Shown: positions 25,527 to 32,970 of the stretch, piece after piece | How the letters are laid out: each line of letters opens with the position of its first letter | Position numbering within the stretch: position 1 is the first letter of the stretch | NCBI GenBank assembly: GCA_003112755.1 | Contig: BFBT01000001.1 | Coordinates: forward strand, 2,108,001-2,172,000 | Direction of reading: 5' to 3' | DNA: 64,000 nt | Origin: Lawsonibacter asaccharolyticus | Lineage (GTDB): Bacteria; Bacillota; Clostridia; Oscillospirales; Oscillospiraceae | Notes under the pieces: generated by a model | Told to the model about the DNA's origin: nothing | The model's database searches: none | What the model saw: the letters and a program-made list of their open reading frames with translations, nothing else | Translations under genes and position numbers: made by a program

Positions 25527-26330
25527 TCAGCTGGGCCGGAGAGCGGAGGCGATCTGCTGGGCGACCTGATAAATGGTCCGTTCTTCCCGCATGAGACACT
25601 TGATGTCCTGGAGAAAGAGCGGCAGGCGGGAGATCTGGATGCCCCGGTCCAGAACGGAGATGACCCGGACGTCCTCTTCGATCAGCTTCTTGATGAAGGC
25701 CCGCATCTCAAATTTACACCAGCGGGAATCCAGAAAGTGCTCTGTGATCCAGAAGAGCACGATGCTGGACTGCTGGATGCCCTCCTGGACCTTGTCGGTG
25801 ATGGAATCGCCAAGGGCAATGCTGTATTTGTCGAACCAGACGGGCAGATCCATCCCATTGAGCAGCGGGATGATCTCTTCGATCTCCGGCTTATCCAGAG
25901 AGGAGTGGCTGAGAAAGACCATCTGTTCCCGTCCAAAGGGAGTCATACGGTAGCCTTTCTCCTCCAGGACCCGGATCTCCGGGAAGAAAAAGAGGTGCCC
26001 CATAATGGTGGGAACACTGTCCTCATCCAGCAGAGAGGCAGAGTTGAAGCGCCGGTCCGCCATGGCCCGCATGATATTCAGCGCGGTCAGGTCCTTCCGC
26101 TGCCGCAGTCCAGCGTCCTCCAGAAGACGGAACATCCGGTCCAGATGCTCCTCCTTGGGGCGGTCGTAGCTCACTGCGATGAAAAATTCCAGATTGTAAG
26201 GATTGTTGTTGACGAACAGGGAGAGCATCTGGAGCGAGGAGGCGTCCTGTTCCCGCAGCAGCTGCTGGAACACCGGGATCAGGTGGGAACGGCGGCCGTA
26301 CTCCCCCTCCCAGATATAGTCACGGTCCAT
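25527..26330 (-). CDS. TIR-domain protein with novel N-terminal domain
   Basis: A 267-residue protein. Residues about 135-255 form a TIR domain: MVFLSHSSLDK (beta-A/box 1), VWFDKYSIALGDSI (BB-loop region) and VLFWITEHFLDSRWCKFEM, where Glu208 is at the catalytic position of NAD-cleaving TIR domains. Residues 1-130 match no family I know; they are helical, with a short stretch (GYRMTPFG) like the wing of a winged helix. Bacterial TIR proteins are often NAD+ hydrolases or cyclic-ADPR makers in anti-phage defence. The gene starts 3 bases after the dfrA stop, and its AGGAGG lies inside the last dfrA codons, so it is translated from the thyA-dfrA mRNA. Confidence 0.85.
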   Translation of the reverse strand: MDRDYIWEGEYGRRSHLIPVFQQLLREQDASSLQMLSLFVNNNPYNLEFFIAVSYDRPKEEHLDRMFRLLEDAGLRQRKDLTALNIMRAMADRRFNSASLLDEDSVPTIMGHLFFFPEIRVLEEKGYRMTPFGREQMVFLSHSSLDKPEIEEIIPLLNGMDLPVWFDKYSIALGDSITDKVQEGIQQSSIVLFWITEHFLDSRWCKFEMRAFIKKLIEEDVRVISVLDRGIQISRLPLFLQDIKCLMREERTIYQVAQQIASALRPS

Positions 26331-26333
26331 GGG

Positions 26334-26819
26334 TCATGCCTCCTGCCTGCGCCGGTAGGTCACATACCGGAAGCGTACTCCGTTCTCCTCCAGGAGTTCT
26401 GACTCCTCCACCGACTCCCAGCGAGGGTCGGCATCCAGGTCCGGGAAGTACCGGTCTGCGGGGTACTGGGCCAGGATCTTAGTGACATAGGCGGTGCCGC
26501 ACCGGTCCAAAAGGGCGCGGTAGACGGACTCCCCGCCGATGACAAAGGCATCCGCCGGAGCGGCGGCGAGGAGGGCGTCCAGGGAGGGATAGACCTCACC
26601 GCCCTCCGGGGCGAAGTCCGGCGTGGTGGACAGGATCAGGTTGCGCCGTCCCTTCAGGGGGCGTCCGCCGGGAAAGGTAGAGAGGGTCCTGCGGCCCAGA
26701 ATGACCGCGTGGCCCAGGGTCAGGGCCTTGAAGCGCTTCAGGTCCTGGGAGAGATAGAGAAGCTGCTCTCCGTCCTTCCCGATGGCCCAGTTCTGGTCCA
26801 CTGCTACAATGAGATCCAT
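26334..26819 (-). CDS. folA: Dihydrofolate reductase
   Basis: A 161-residue enzyme that reduces dihydrofolate with NADPH. Visible are VAVDQNWAIGKDG (Met20-loop region), the catalytic Asp26 in YLSQDLKRFKALT, LGRRTLSTFPGGRPL and VIGGESVYRALL. It follows thyA by 15 bases: ThyA produces dihydrofolate and this enzyme recycles it. The downstream TIR gene is coupled to its 3' end. Confidence 0.95.
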   Translation of the reverse strand: MDLIVAVDQNWAIGKDGEQLLYLSQDLKRFKALTLGHAVILGRRTLSTFPGGRPLKGRRNLILSTTPDFAPEGGEVYPSLDALLAAAPADAFVIGGESVYRALLDRCGTAYVTKILAQYPADRYFPDLDADPRWESVEESELLEENGVRFRYVTYRRRQEA

Positions 26820-26834
26820 ACTGTGCGCCTCCTC

Positions 26835-27665
26835 TTAGACCGCCACCGGGATCGTTCCCGGCACAGGGTGGGCCTGATACCCCTCCAGGCGCACGCTGTC
26901 CGGGGTGAAGGCGTAGAAATCGGTGACAGCGGGGTCCAGGGAGAATCGGGGGGCGTCATAGGGCTGGCGAGTGATGATCTCCCGCACCGTGTCCACGTGG
27001 CGGTCGTAGATATGGGCGTCGGTGATGACGTGGACCAGTTCGCCGGCCTCCAGCCCGGAGACCTGGGCGACCATGTGGAGCAGAACGGCGTACTGCATCA
27101 CGTTCCAGCCGTTGGCGGTGAGCATGTCCTGGCTGCGCTGGTTCAAAATGCCGTTCAGGGTGTTCCCGCTGACGTTGAAGGTCATGGAATAGGCACAGGG
27201 GTAGAGGGCCATCTCGCTCAGGTCGTGGTGGTTGTAGAGGCTGGTGAGGATGCGGCGGGAGCCGGGGTCGTGCTTCAGGTCCCACAGCACCTTGTCTACC
27301 TGGTCCATGTCCCCCTGGGGGTAGTGGTGTTTCACCCCCAGCTGGTAGCCGTAGGCCTTGCCGATGGAGCCGGACTCGTCCGCCCAGGCGTCCCAGATGC
27401 GGCTGTTCAGGTCGTGGACGTTGTTGGACTTCTTCTGCCAGATCCACAGAAGCTCGTCCACCGCGGACTTCAAAAACTGCCTGCGGACGGTGAGAATGGG
27501 GAATTCTCTGCGCAGGTCATACCGGTTGACCACCCCAAAGAGCTTAATGGTATGGGCGGGAGTCCCGTCCTCCCAGCGGGGACGGACCTCCCGGTCGGTG
27601 TCCCACACTCCCCGGGAAAGAATGTCCTGACAGTTTTGAATAAAGACCTGATCGGCGTAGCTCAT
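26835..27665 (-). CDS. thyA: Thymidylate synthase
   Basis: A 276-residue enzyme that methylates dUMP to dTMP using methylene-tetrahydrofolate. The nucleophile is Cys157 in LYPCAYSMTF (LPPCH in the classical enzyme). The folate/dUMP segments RSQDMLTANGWNVMQYA and HVITDAHIYDRHVD are conserved. AGGAGG precedes the start. It heads the thyA-dfrA-TIR operon from the promoter at 27696-27724. Confidence 0.96.
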   Translation of the reverse strand: MSYADQVFIQNCQDILSRGVWDTDREVRPRWEDGTPAHTIKLFGVVNRYDLRREFPILTVRRQFLKSAVDELLWIWQKKSNNVHDLNSRIWDAWADESGSIGKAYGYQLGVKHHYPQGDMDQVDKVLWDLKHDPGSRRILTSLYNHHDLSEMALYPCAYSMTFNVSGNTLNGILNQRSQDMLTANGWNVMQYAVLLHMVAQVSGLEAGELVHVITDAHIYDRHVDTVREIITRQPYDAPRFSLDPAVTDFYAFTPDSVRLEGYQAHPVPGTIPVAV

Positions 27666-27695
27666 GGCGGCCCCTCCTGATATTGGTTTGAAGGT

Positions 27696-27724
27696 ATCAT
27701 ATCAGAAGCGGGGGGAAAAAGCAA
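27696..27724 (-). promoter_or_regulatory. Promoter of thyA-dfrA-TIR operon
   Basis: Minus strand TTGCTT (27724-27719), 17-bp spacer, TATGAT (27701-27696). Confidence 0.6.
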
Positions 27725-27760
27725 TAAGGCGGGGACGCGGCATCCTGCCGCGTCCCCGCC
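27716..27760 (-). terminator. Terminator of spoIIID (3' side)
   Basis: A perfect 14-bp stem GGCGGGGACGCGGC/GCCGCGTCCCCGCC (27728-27760) followed on the minus strand by TTATTGCTTTTT. It lies just beyond the stop of the spoIIID 3' part and is probably the native terminator. Confidence 0.8.
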
Positions 27761-27808
27761 GCCTGTTCCGGAAGCCGGACGCCAGGAGGAAAGCGCCCCT
27801 CCCCCGGC

Positions 27809-27946
27809 TCAGGCTCCTTTGTATTTCCGTCGGGTGGCGATGCCGCCCCGGATATGCCGTTCCGCTTTGTTCTCCTCCAGCACGCCCTTGACCTGGAGAT
27901 AGAGAGGCTGGTTGAAGGCGGGAAGGCGCTCGGACAGGTCCTTATG
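27809..27946 (-). pseudogene. spoIIID: spoIIID, 3' part (interrupted by the mobile element)
   Basis: The minus strand reads H-K-D-L-S-E-R-L-P and on through ENKAERHIRGGIATRRKYKGA, which is the C-terminal half of SpoIIID (Bacillus subtilis: VHKDLTERLPEIN ... RHLRGGEATKLKYK). It has no start codon of its own and overlaps the recombinase stop codon. The partner half is at 41347-41461. Joined at CATA, the halves give an 82-codon gene; residues 38-82 come from here. SpoIIID is the mother-cell DNA-binding regulator that follows sigma-E and turns on sigK-dependent events. Confidence 0.93.
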
Positions 27947-27973
27947 TTTCGTCGTTACGAATTAGAACCGTTT
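27941..27973 (-). other. Left attachment junction with end repeat
   Basis: The minus strand reads GAAACATAAGGAC: recombinase codons, the CATA core (27946-27943), then host spoIIID sequence. The repeat TTAGAACCGTTT (plus strand 27962-27973) has its inverted partner AAACCGTTCTAA at 41322-41333. The recombinase stop codon TAA uses the last core bases plus one host base. Confidence 0.85.
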
Positions 27974-29477
27974 CGTCCAAGCCCAAATCACCGAACAGGC
28001 GCAGATAGATGTCCACATTCCCATCCTTGTCCACTTCGATCTTCTGGATGATCCGCTTGAGCTGGGCATTGGTCATCTGATGCACATCGGCAATGTCCTC
28101 GATCTCCTTGAAAGTCTGCTGCAGGACGCTTTCCAACTGCTCGCCCTTTGTCAGGTGGTAGGACACCATTTTCAGCTCGTTTTCCAGCCGTTCGATCTCT
28201 TTCCGCATCCCACCGATCCTGTCATTCAGCTCCTCACGGCTGATCAGATCATCAGCATACATATCCATGTATTTCTGGCGGGTCTTTTGCAGCTTGGCAA
28301 GTTGGGCGTTCAGTTCCTTTTCATAGTTCAGGTTTTCATCCTTTGCCTTATAGACCCGCTGGAATTCCCCCACCACATAGCGGATGACATTTTTCTTTGT
28401 TTTCAGTAGCCCGGCGAAATATTCCTGCAAAACCTCGATCAGTTCCTCCTCGTCTACTGTCACGGCGTTGGGGCAGTTGTCCGCCCCTTTGCCGTTGTGG
28501 CCAGAGCAGACCCAGCGCACATAAGTGTTCTTGTAGGTGCGCACCACCCGTCGGAAGGACCAGCCACACTCCTTGCACTTGATAAGAGTAGAGAACAAGT
28601 ATTTGTTGCTCTGTCGCTGTTTGTCTACCTTAAAGGCTCGTCCACGGGACTTCATGATCTGCTGGGCCTGCTCAAAGGTTTCCATGTCAATAATCTGGAG
28701 ATCCGGCCGCTCTACCACCATCCATTCTGATGCATCTTTATCCGCCCGCTGGCCGGTGAGAAAATCAGTCACTTCCTGTTTGCCGTTGATAATTTTTCCG
28801 GTATAAAGCTCATTGGTAAGAATGCGGCACACACCGTTCTGGCTCCACTGACAGTTGCGCTTTGTCCGCAGCCCCCGCTCATTGAGGAAAATGGATATCT
28901 TTGCCGCACCGTAGCCGTCTTTGATATACCACTCATAAATCTGGCGAACAACGGCGGCCTCCTCCTGGTTGATGGTCAGGTTGAAGTAGTCGCCGATGGT
29001 CTTGTCATAGCCATAGACAATGTTGGGGACTCTCCCCTTCTCAGCATTCATTTTCTTGCCAAATTTCACCCGCTTGGAGGTGTTGGCGCTCTCCTCCTGG
29101 GCCAGGGCCCCGAAGATCGTCAGCACAAATTCGCTGTTGCCCATGCTGGTCATGTTGGCGGTCAAAAACTGGGTTTCGATTCCCAACGCTTTCAGCTTGC
29201 GGACATTTTGCAAAAGGTCAACTGTATTCCGGGCAAAGCGTGAGATGTCCTTGACCACCACCATATCAAACAGGCCATGCTCCGCGTCTGACATCATCCG
29301 CAAAAACTCTTTTCGGTTTTTGATTTTTGTCCCGGAAATACCCTCGTCAGCATACAGCCGCACCAGGTTGTCCCCTGTGCGTTTGGTATATTCAGAAAAG
29401 AATTCCTTCTGTGCCTCCAAGCTATTAAGCTGATCTTCCTTGTCCGTGGATACCCGGCAGTAAGCGGCAATATTCAT
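27942..29477 (-). CDS. Large serine recombinase (site-specific integrase/excisionase)
   Basis: A 511-residue recombinase. Catalytic resolvase domain about 1-150 with Ser10 in AAYCRVSTDKEDQ and VVKDISRFARN; recombinase domain about 165-290; zinc ribbon CKECGWSF ... CSGHNGKGADNC; C-terminal coiled coil about 370-450. Such enzymes cut at a 2-bp core and integrate or excise DNA without homology. The gene ends exactly in the attachment core, so its stop codon is formed by host DNA; on the excised circle the frame would run 14 codons further (YGYNNLERFIWTIV, stop at 41304). It has its own promoter at 29520-29548 and GGAGAGG before the start. Confidence 0.95.
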   Translation of the reverse strand: MNIAAYCRVSTDKEDQLNSLEAQKEFFSEYTKRTGDNLVRLYADEGISGTKIKNRKEFLRMMSDAEHGLFDMVVVKDISRFARNTVDLLQNVRKLKALGIETQFLTANMTSMGNSEFVLTIFGALAQEESANTSKRVKFGKKMNAEKGRVPNIVYGYDKTIGDYFNLTINQEEAAVVRQIYEWYIKDGYGAAKISIFLNERGLRTKRNCQWSQNGVCRILTNELYTGKIINGKQEVTDFLTGQRADKDASEWMVVERPDLQIIDMETFEQAQQIMKSRGRAFKVDKQRQSNKYLFSTLIKCKECGWSFRRVVRTYKNTYVRWVCSGHNGKGADNCPNAVTVDEEELIEVLQEYFAGLLKTKKNVIRYVVGEFQRVYKAKDENLNYEKELNAQLAKLQKTRQKYMDMYADDLISREELNDRIGGMRKEIERLENELKMVSYHLTKGEQLESVLQQTFKEIEDIADVHQMTNAQLKRIIQKIEVDKDGNVDIYLRLFGDLGLDETVLIRNDET

Positions 29478-29519
29478 AGCAACCTCTCCGTTATTTTCAT
29501 ACCGTTCCGTTACATCGTT

Positions 29520-29548
29520 ATTCTACTATATGTTGTTTTAAATTGCAA
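29520..29548 (-). promoter_or_regulatory. Promoter of the recombinase gene
   Basis: Minus strand TTGCAA (29548-29543), 17-bp spacer, TAGAAT (29525-29520). A housekeeping-type promoter, with no sigma-E or sigma-K look. Confidence 0.6.
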
Positions 29549-29583
29549 CAACAAAAAGGGCACCCTTTTCACGCAGGATGCCC
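29548..29583 (-). terminator. Terminator after the 85-residue gene
   Basis: Minus strand GGGCATCC pairs with GGGTGCCC (29583-29558), followed by TTTTTGTTGTTG. The left stem arm includes the last codons of the gene. Confidence 0.65.
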
Positions 29584-29826
29584 CTCATCAATTTCTTCCT
29601 TCATATCTTTCAGCCCATCTGTGGCTGCCTGTATAGCGGACTGCACCTTTTCCTGATTTGCTTCCAACAGGATTTTCAAGATGTAGTCGGCGGTGGCTGC
29701 CGCTGGATTCGGGTTATGGAACTGATAATTTAATTTTCGTTTCTTCACAGCGGAGTCTCCACCTCCTTCCCGCTTGCACTGGTCTATCATTATGAAGGCC
29801 AGATCGAGAATAGTACTTTCCGCCAA
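29569..29826 (-). CDS. Small conserved mobile-element protein (unknown function)
   Basis: An 85-residue protein read from TTG (no ATG except an internal one); the frame is closed by TGA eight codons upstream. It has a helical, charged composition with a middle segment KLNYQFHNPNPAAATADYILKIL. I recall similar short proteins beside recombinases in clostridial elements but know no function; a directionality factor for the recombinase is one possibility. The exact start is uncertain. It lies between the relaxase and recombinase genes. Confidence 0.55.
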   Translation of the reverse strand: MAESTILDLAFIMIDQCKREGGGDSAVKKRKLNYQFHNPNPAAATADYILKILLEANQEKVQSAIQAATDGLKDMKEEIDEGHPA

Positions 29827-29859
29827 AATGTCTTTGGGGGCATCGTACGATCATAGCTG

Positions 29860-29976
29860 TCAGCTCATACTCTGCTGCCAGGTCGGTTCTCCTTCGTGAT
29901 CGTCCTCTTTGTGACCGAGGGCAATTTTCTTTTTCCGCTCCTGACGGAGCGTTTTCCGGTCGGTGTGCTGGTGCAT
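29860..29976 (-). CDS. Small basic mobile-element peptide (unknown)
   Basis: A 38-residue, strongly charged peptide (MHQHTDRKTLRQERKKK start, ending EPTWQQSMS) beginning 14 bases after the relaxase stop. The coding-like composition and position directly after the relaxase suggest a real gene; no function is known to me. Confidence 0.5.
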   Translation of the reverse strand: MHQHTDRKTLRQERKKKIALGHKEDDHEGEPTWQQSMS

Positions 29977-29990
29977 GGTGGTGGCATCCC

Positions 29991-31169
29991 TTACGGGATC
30001 AGAATCTTGACCGCGTTCCAGAGAGCGGCCAAGCCGGACCAGACCGTTTGCAAGACCACCATACCCACCATAGTCCCCAGCAAAATCAGGGCCAGCCATA
30101 CCATGACCGACATCGCGGTTCCCAGACTGGGAGGAGAGATAGAGAATTCTTTCTTCTTCCCAGCCTGTCGCAGCAGCGCCTGTATCCCCGCCACATCCCG
30201 CGCCAGGGCCTCCATCTGGGACTGAGTGAGGCATGGCTCCCTCCGGCTGGAAACCTCCCGCAGAAGGGCTGTGTGGGCCGCTGTGTGCTGCTCCAGCTCG
30301 TCCAGCCGATGGAGCCCTGCCACTCCTCTTTGCTGGGACAGGCTTGGGTTGGTATCGGCTGCGGAGCGTTCCTCCGCTTCAATTCCTCCATGGGCAATCG
30401 CTGCCCGGATTCTGAACTCATGTTCCATAACCTCCTTTGTGTACTTCTCCTCGTGGAGCCGGTCGTCCCGACACTTCATTCCCGTGGGCGTGGTGTAGGT
30501 GATACTCTTCCGGCTGTCCGTCCACCGCACCTGATACCCCTCGCTCTCCATCAGGGAGATAAATTCCTCCTTGCTGGCAGCGTACCGCATACACTGGTCG
30601 ATGGTGTTCATGAGACGGAATTTCCAGCTCTCGCCCTTGGCGGCGGAGCGGTACTCTCTGGTGCTCATCCGCTTTTGCTTGACCTGCTTCTGCGGTGGCG
30701 GAAGGATCTCCAGACCGTGGGCAACGCAGATTTCATCGTTGGCTATCCGGTGGGCCTGCAGGTCGGCGGCACTTTGATGGAGTTTCTTGCCGCTCTGGAA
30801 GCTCACACTGTTCACCACCAGGTGATTGTGGAGATGCTCTGTGTCCATATGGGTGGCCACTAACACCTCGAAGTTTGGAAACTGACGCTGGGCCAGTTCC
30901 AGCCCAATAGCGTGAACTTCCAGTGGGGACAGGTCATCCTGCTTGTCAAAGGACTGCACGAAATGATAGTACTGTCTGCCATCTGTCTTATGGAACCGCT
31001 CCTTGGTGAGCTGCATTTCGGAGCAGACACTTTGGGCGGTGCAGTTCCAGCCGGAGACAAGTCGACGATCTTCCCATGTGGTTTTCTCCTCCTGCTGGAC
31101 ATAGCGCAGAACACCGCCCAGAGCACCTCTGCCACCGCCACGATTTTTGATTGCGGTGAAGGTTGCCAT
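29991..31169 (-). CDS. Relaxase/mobilization nuclease (MobA/VirD2-type)
   Basis: A 392-residue relaxase. The N-terminal nuclease domain has the histidine triad THMDTEHLHNHLVVN (residues 107-116 hold the metal-binding HxDxxHxHNH). A candidate catalytic Tyr lies near the start (YVQQEE or RQYYHF). A coiled-coil middle (about 270-340) and one C-terminal membrane helix (about 355-380) follow. It nicks DNA at oriT and leads the strand into a recipient through another element's secretion system. It begins one base after the mobC stop. Confidence 0.92.
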   Translation of the reverse strand: MATFTAIKNRGGGRGALGGVLRYVQQEEKTTWEDRRLVSGWNCTAQSVCSEMQLTKERFHKTDGRQYYHFVQSFDKQDDLSPLEVHAIGLELAQRQFPNFEVLVATHMDTEHLHNHLVVNSVSFQSGKKLHQSAADLQAHRIANDEICVAHGLEILPPPQKQVKQKRMSTREYRSAAKGESWKFRLMNTIDQCMRYAASKEEFISLMESEGYQVRWTDSRKSITYTTPTGMKCRDDRLHEEKYTKEVMEHEFRIRAAIAHGGIEAEERSAADTNPSLSQQRGVAGLHRLDELEQHTAAHTALLREVSSRREPCLTQSQMEALARDVAGIQALLRQAGKKKEFSISPPSLGTAMSVMVWLALILLGTMVGMVVLQTVWSGLAALWNAVKILIP

Positions 31170-31170
31170 C

Positions 31171-31485
31171 TCAAGTCACCTCCCGCAGCAGCTCCCGGAG
31201 CTGTTCATAAATTTTTCCGTAGTTTTCTGCCAGTGCGTCACCCTTCAGAACTGTTACCCTCCCCATGTTGGCCAGGGTTGTGAGCTGATTCAGGTTTCGC
31301 CCCTGTGCTTTCAGTTCAGACAGCACCTGTTCCAGCCCTTCCACCCGCACGATCTCTTTTGCCAATCCGCTGTAACACAGGTAGTCGGTGACCGTCAGGC
31401 CAGCGGCTTTGGCACGCTCCTGGATGGTCTCCTTGGTACGAGGTGTCACCCGCAGGGTAATGATTTCCGACTTTTTTATCCTCAC
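31171..31485 (-). CDS. mobC: MobC-like relaxosome accessory protein
   Basis: A 104-residue protein. It has a ribbon-helix-helix-like N-terminus (KKSEIITLRVTPRTKETIQERAKAAGL, quoted here as the strand IITLRVTPRT and helix KETIQERAKA) and the MobC core ELKAQGRNLNQLTTLANMG. It helps the relaxase open the origin of transfer. It is coupled to the relaxase gene. Confidence 0.88.
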   Translation of the reverse strand: MRIKKSEIITLRVTPRTKETIQERAKAAGLTVTDYLCYSGLAKEIVRVEGLEQVLSELKAQGRNLNQLTTLANMGRVTVLKGDALAENYGKIYEQLRELLREVT

Positions 31486-31830
31486 AATTTGTACCTCCTT
31501 TCGTCCTTCGTCTCAGCCAAACGAAAGCCCAGCACAGCACCCGCAAGGGGTACGCCGCATCCGTAAGGCAGCAGAGCTGCCAACGGCTGCGCAGCGGGTT
31601 TCGTTTGGAGAGGAGACGCAGTGTAGCGAGTGAACCCTGCCGTTGGCGGCGGGGTGAACGATATGAAACTTGCGTCGACGACGGGGTACGGGGCAGCGCC
31701 CCGAAACTGTGCATGGCGTATAGCCGGGCGCGATGCTTGCCCTCCCCAAAGGGAGGAATTTGCGCCGACGGGGCCTCCCTCCTCAGGGCCTTCATTGGCA
31801 GAAAGGGAAGACTGCAAGGATGCAAAGCCT
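31486..31830. other. 345-bp non-coding region with stacked inverted repeats; candidate oriT
   Basis: CCAAACGAAAGCCC (31517-31530) is inverted as GGGTTTCGTTTGG (31596-31608), enclosing GGCAGC-AGA-GCTGCC (31567-31581). GGGGCAGCGCCCC lies at about 31690-31702, and CCTCCC/GGGAGG repeats lie at 31741-31782. Placed directly upstream of mobC-relaxase, it is where the transfer origin is normally found. No nic sequence was recognised with confidence. Confidence 0.45.
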
Positions 31831-32811
31831 TTAGCTTGTTACATCCTTACACCCTTGCTCCGGCAGACGCCAGTACCACTGATTGCCTTGCTTTTCTGAT
31901 ATGACCCCCAGATTTTTCTTGGCGATCATCAGCGTCCGTTCCGATACATCCAAATCTTTTGCTCGATTCAGAACGGCCTCAGCAGACATGGGAGTTATGA
32001 GCATCCGCCTTAATGCGTCCTCCATCTGAGTAGTTTTGGTATGAAGCTTTCCGCCTCCACCCAGCACATCATCAACAGAGAGATCGCACGCACCTTTCCA
32101 AAGAAAGCCATGTTCTTCATCCAGTTGAAACGCAATGGACTTTCCTTCCGGGGCCAGGCTGTTTTTATCTTGGGCTACGATCCGGATGGAGGGATCTTCT
32201 TTCAGCCGGCCCACCACCAGTACACTTCTGGCTGCTGCCCGGAAGTCGATGGAGCCAAGTCCACGATAGCCGGCTTTTAATCCCTGGGCTTTGTTCATGT
32301 GTCCGATGAGAATTACTCCACAGCCTGTGCGTTCCGCCATTCCTGCCACCCGTTTCAGAATGGGACGCACTTCGTTGGCCCGGTGCATGTCCACATCGTT
32401 TCCCAAATACGCTTGGATCGGATCCAGTACAATGAGCTGTGCGCCAGTCTGATGAACCGCCTGTTCCAATCGCTCGTCACTGAGAGTCAGTTCCTGCTGG
32501 CTCTCATCAATCACCAGCACCCGGGAACAATCCGCTCCGGCAGCCTCCAGCCTGGGCTTAATGGTATCCGCCAGCCCATCTTCCGCTGTCTGGTAGATTA
32601 CATTGATCGGTTCCAGCGCCTGTTCAGTCTCCGGCAAGGCCTCGCCACAGGTCAGTGCCGCAATAACCGCCAACACAAAAGTAGTTTTACCTTCGCCGGG
32701 GTCTCCCTGAACGATCGTCAATTTCCCTCGGGGGAGATACGGGTACCAGAGCCACTTCACCTCCTCTGCCTGAATCTCTTCCATAGAGAACAGTTTCAAA
32801 TCATGTTTCAT
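31831..32811 (-). CDS. RepA-like AAA ATPase/replicative helicase of the mobile element
   Basis: A 326-residue RecA-fold ATPase (AAA_25) with Walker A GDPGEGKT (36-43), Walker B AQLIVLDPIQAYLG and the sensor segment VILIGHMNKAQG. The C-terminal 80 residues look like a winged helix (MSAEAVLNRAKDLDVSERTL). Proteins of this type are hexameric RepA helicases or primase-linked ATPases of plasmids and integrative elements; they could copy the excised circle. It stands upstream of the oriT-like region. Confidence 0.85.
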   Translation of the reverse strand: MKHDLKLFSMEEIQAEEVKWLWYPYLPRGKLTIVQGDPGEGKTTFVLAVIAALTCGEALPETEQALEPINVIYQTAEDGLADTIKPRLEAAGADCSRVLVIDESQQELTLSDERLEQAVHQTGAQLIVLDPIQAYLGNDVDMHRANEVRPILKRVAGMAERTGCGVILIGHMNKAQGLKAGYRGLGSIDFRAAARSVLVVGRLKEDPSIRIVAQDKNSLAPEGKSIAFQLDEEHGFLWKGACDLSVDDVLGGGGKLHTKTTQMEDALRRMLITPMSAEAVLNRAKDLDVSERTLMIAKKNLGVISEKQGNQWYWRLPEQGCKDVTS

Positions 32812-32887
32812 TCTGCGTTCACCGCCTCAATCAAATTCGATATTATTTTTTGTATCTTTATTATCTAATTTTATGGTAGCATACTTC

Positions 32888-32916
32888 TTGACTTTTGAAA
32901 ATAGGTAATGTATAGT
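32888..32916 (+). promoter_or_regulatory. Promoter of the DUF6076 gene
   Basis: TTGACT (32888-32893), 17-bp spacer, TATAGT (32911-32916). It covers the upstream ATG at 32908 and so favours the start at 32971. Confidence 0.6.
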
Positions 32917-32970
32917 TTTAATACATACACTATATTGCTTCAATTAGATTCTCTACCGGAGGGAACTGCC

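Noticed and set aside
25527..26330. TIR gene as part of a Thoeris defence system
   Set aside because: No ThsA-like NAD-binding effector or other defence gene lies nearby; the neighbours are folate genes.
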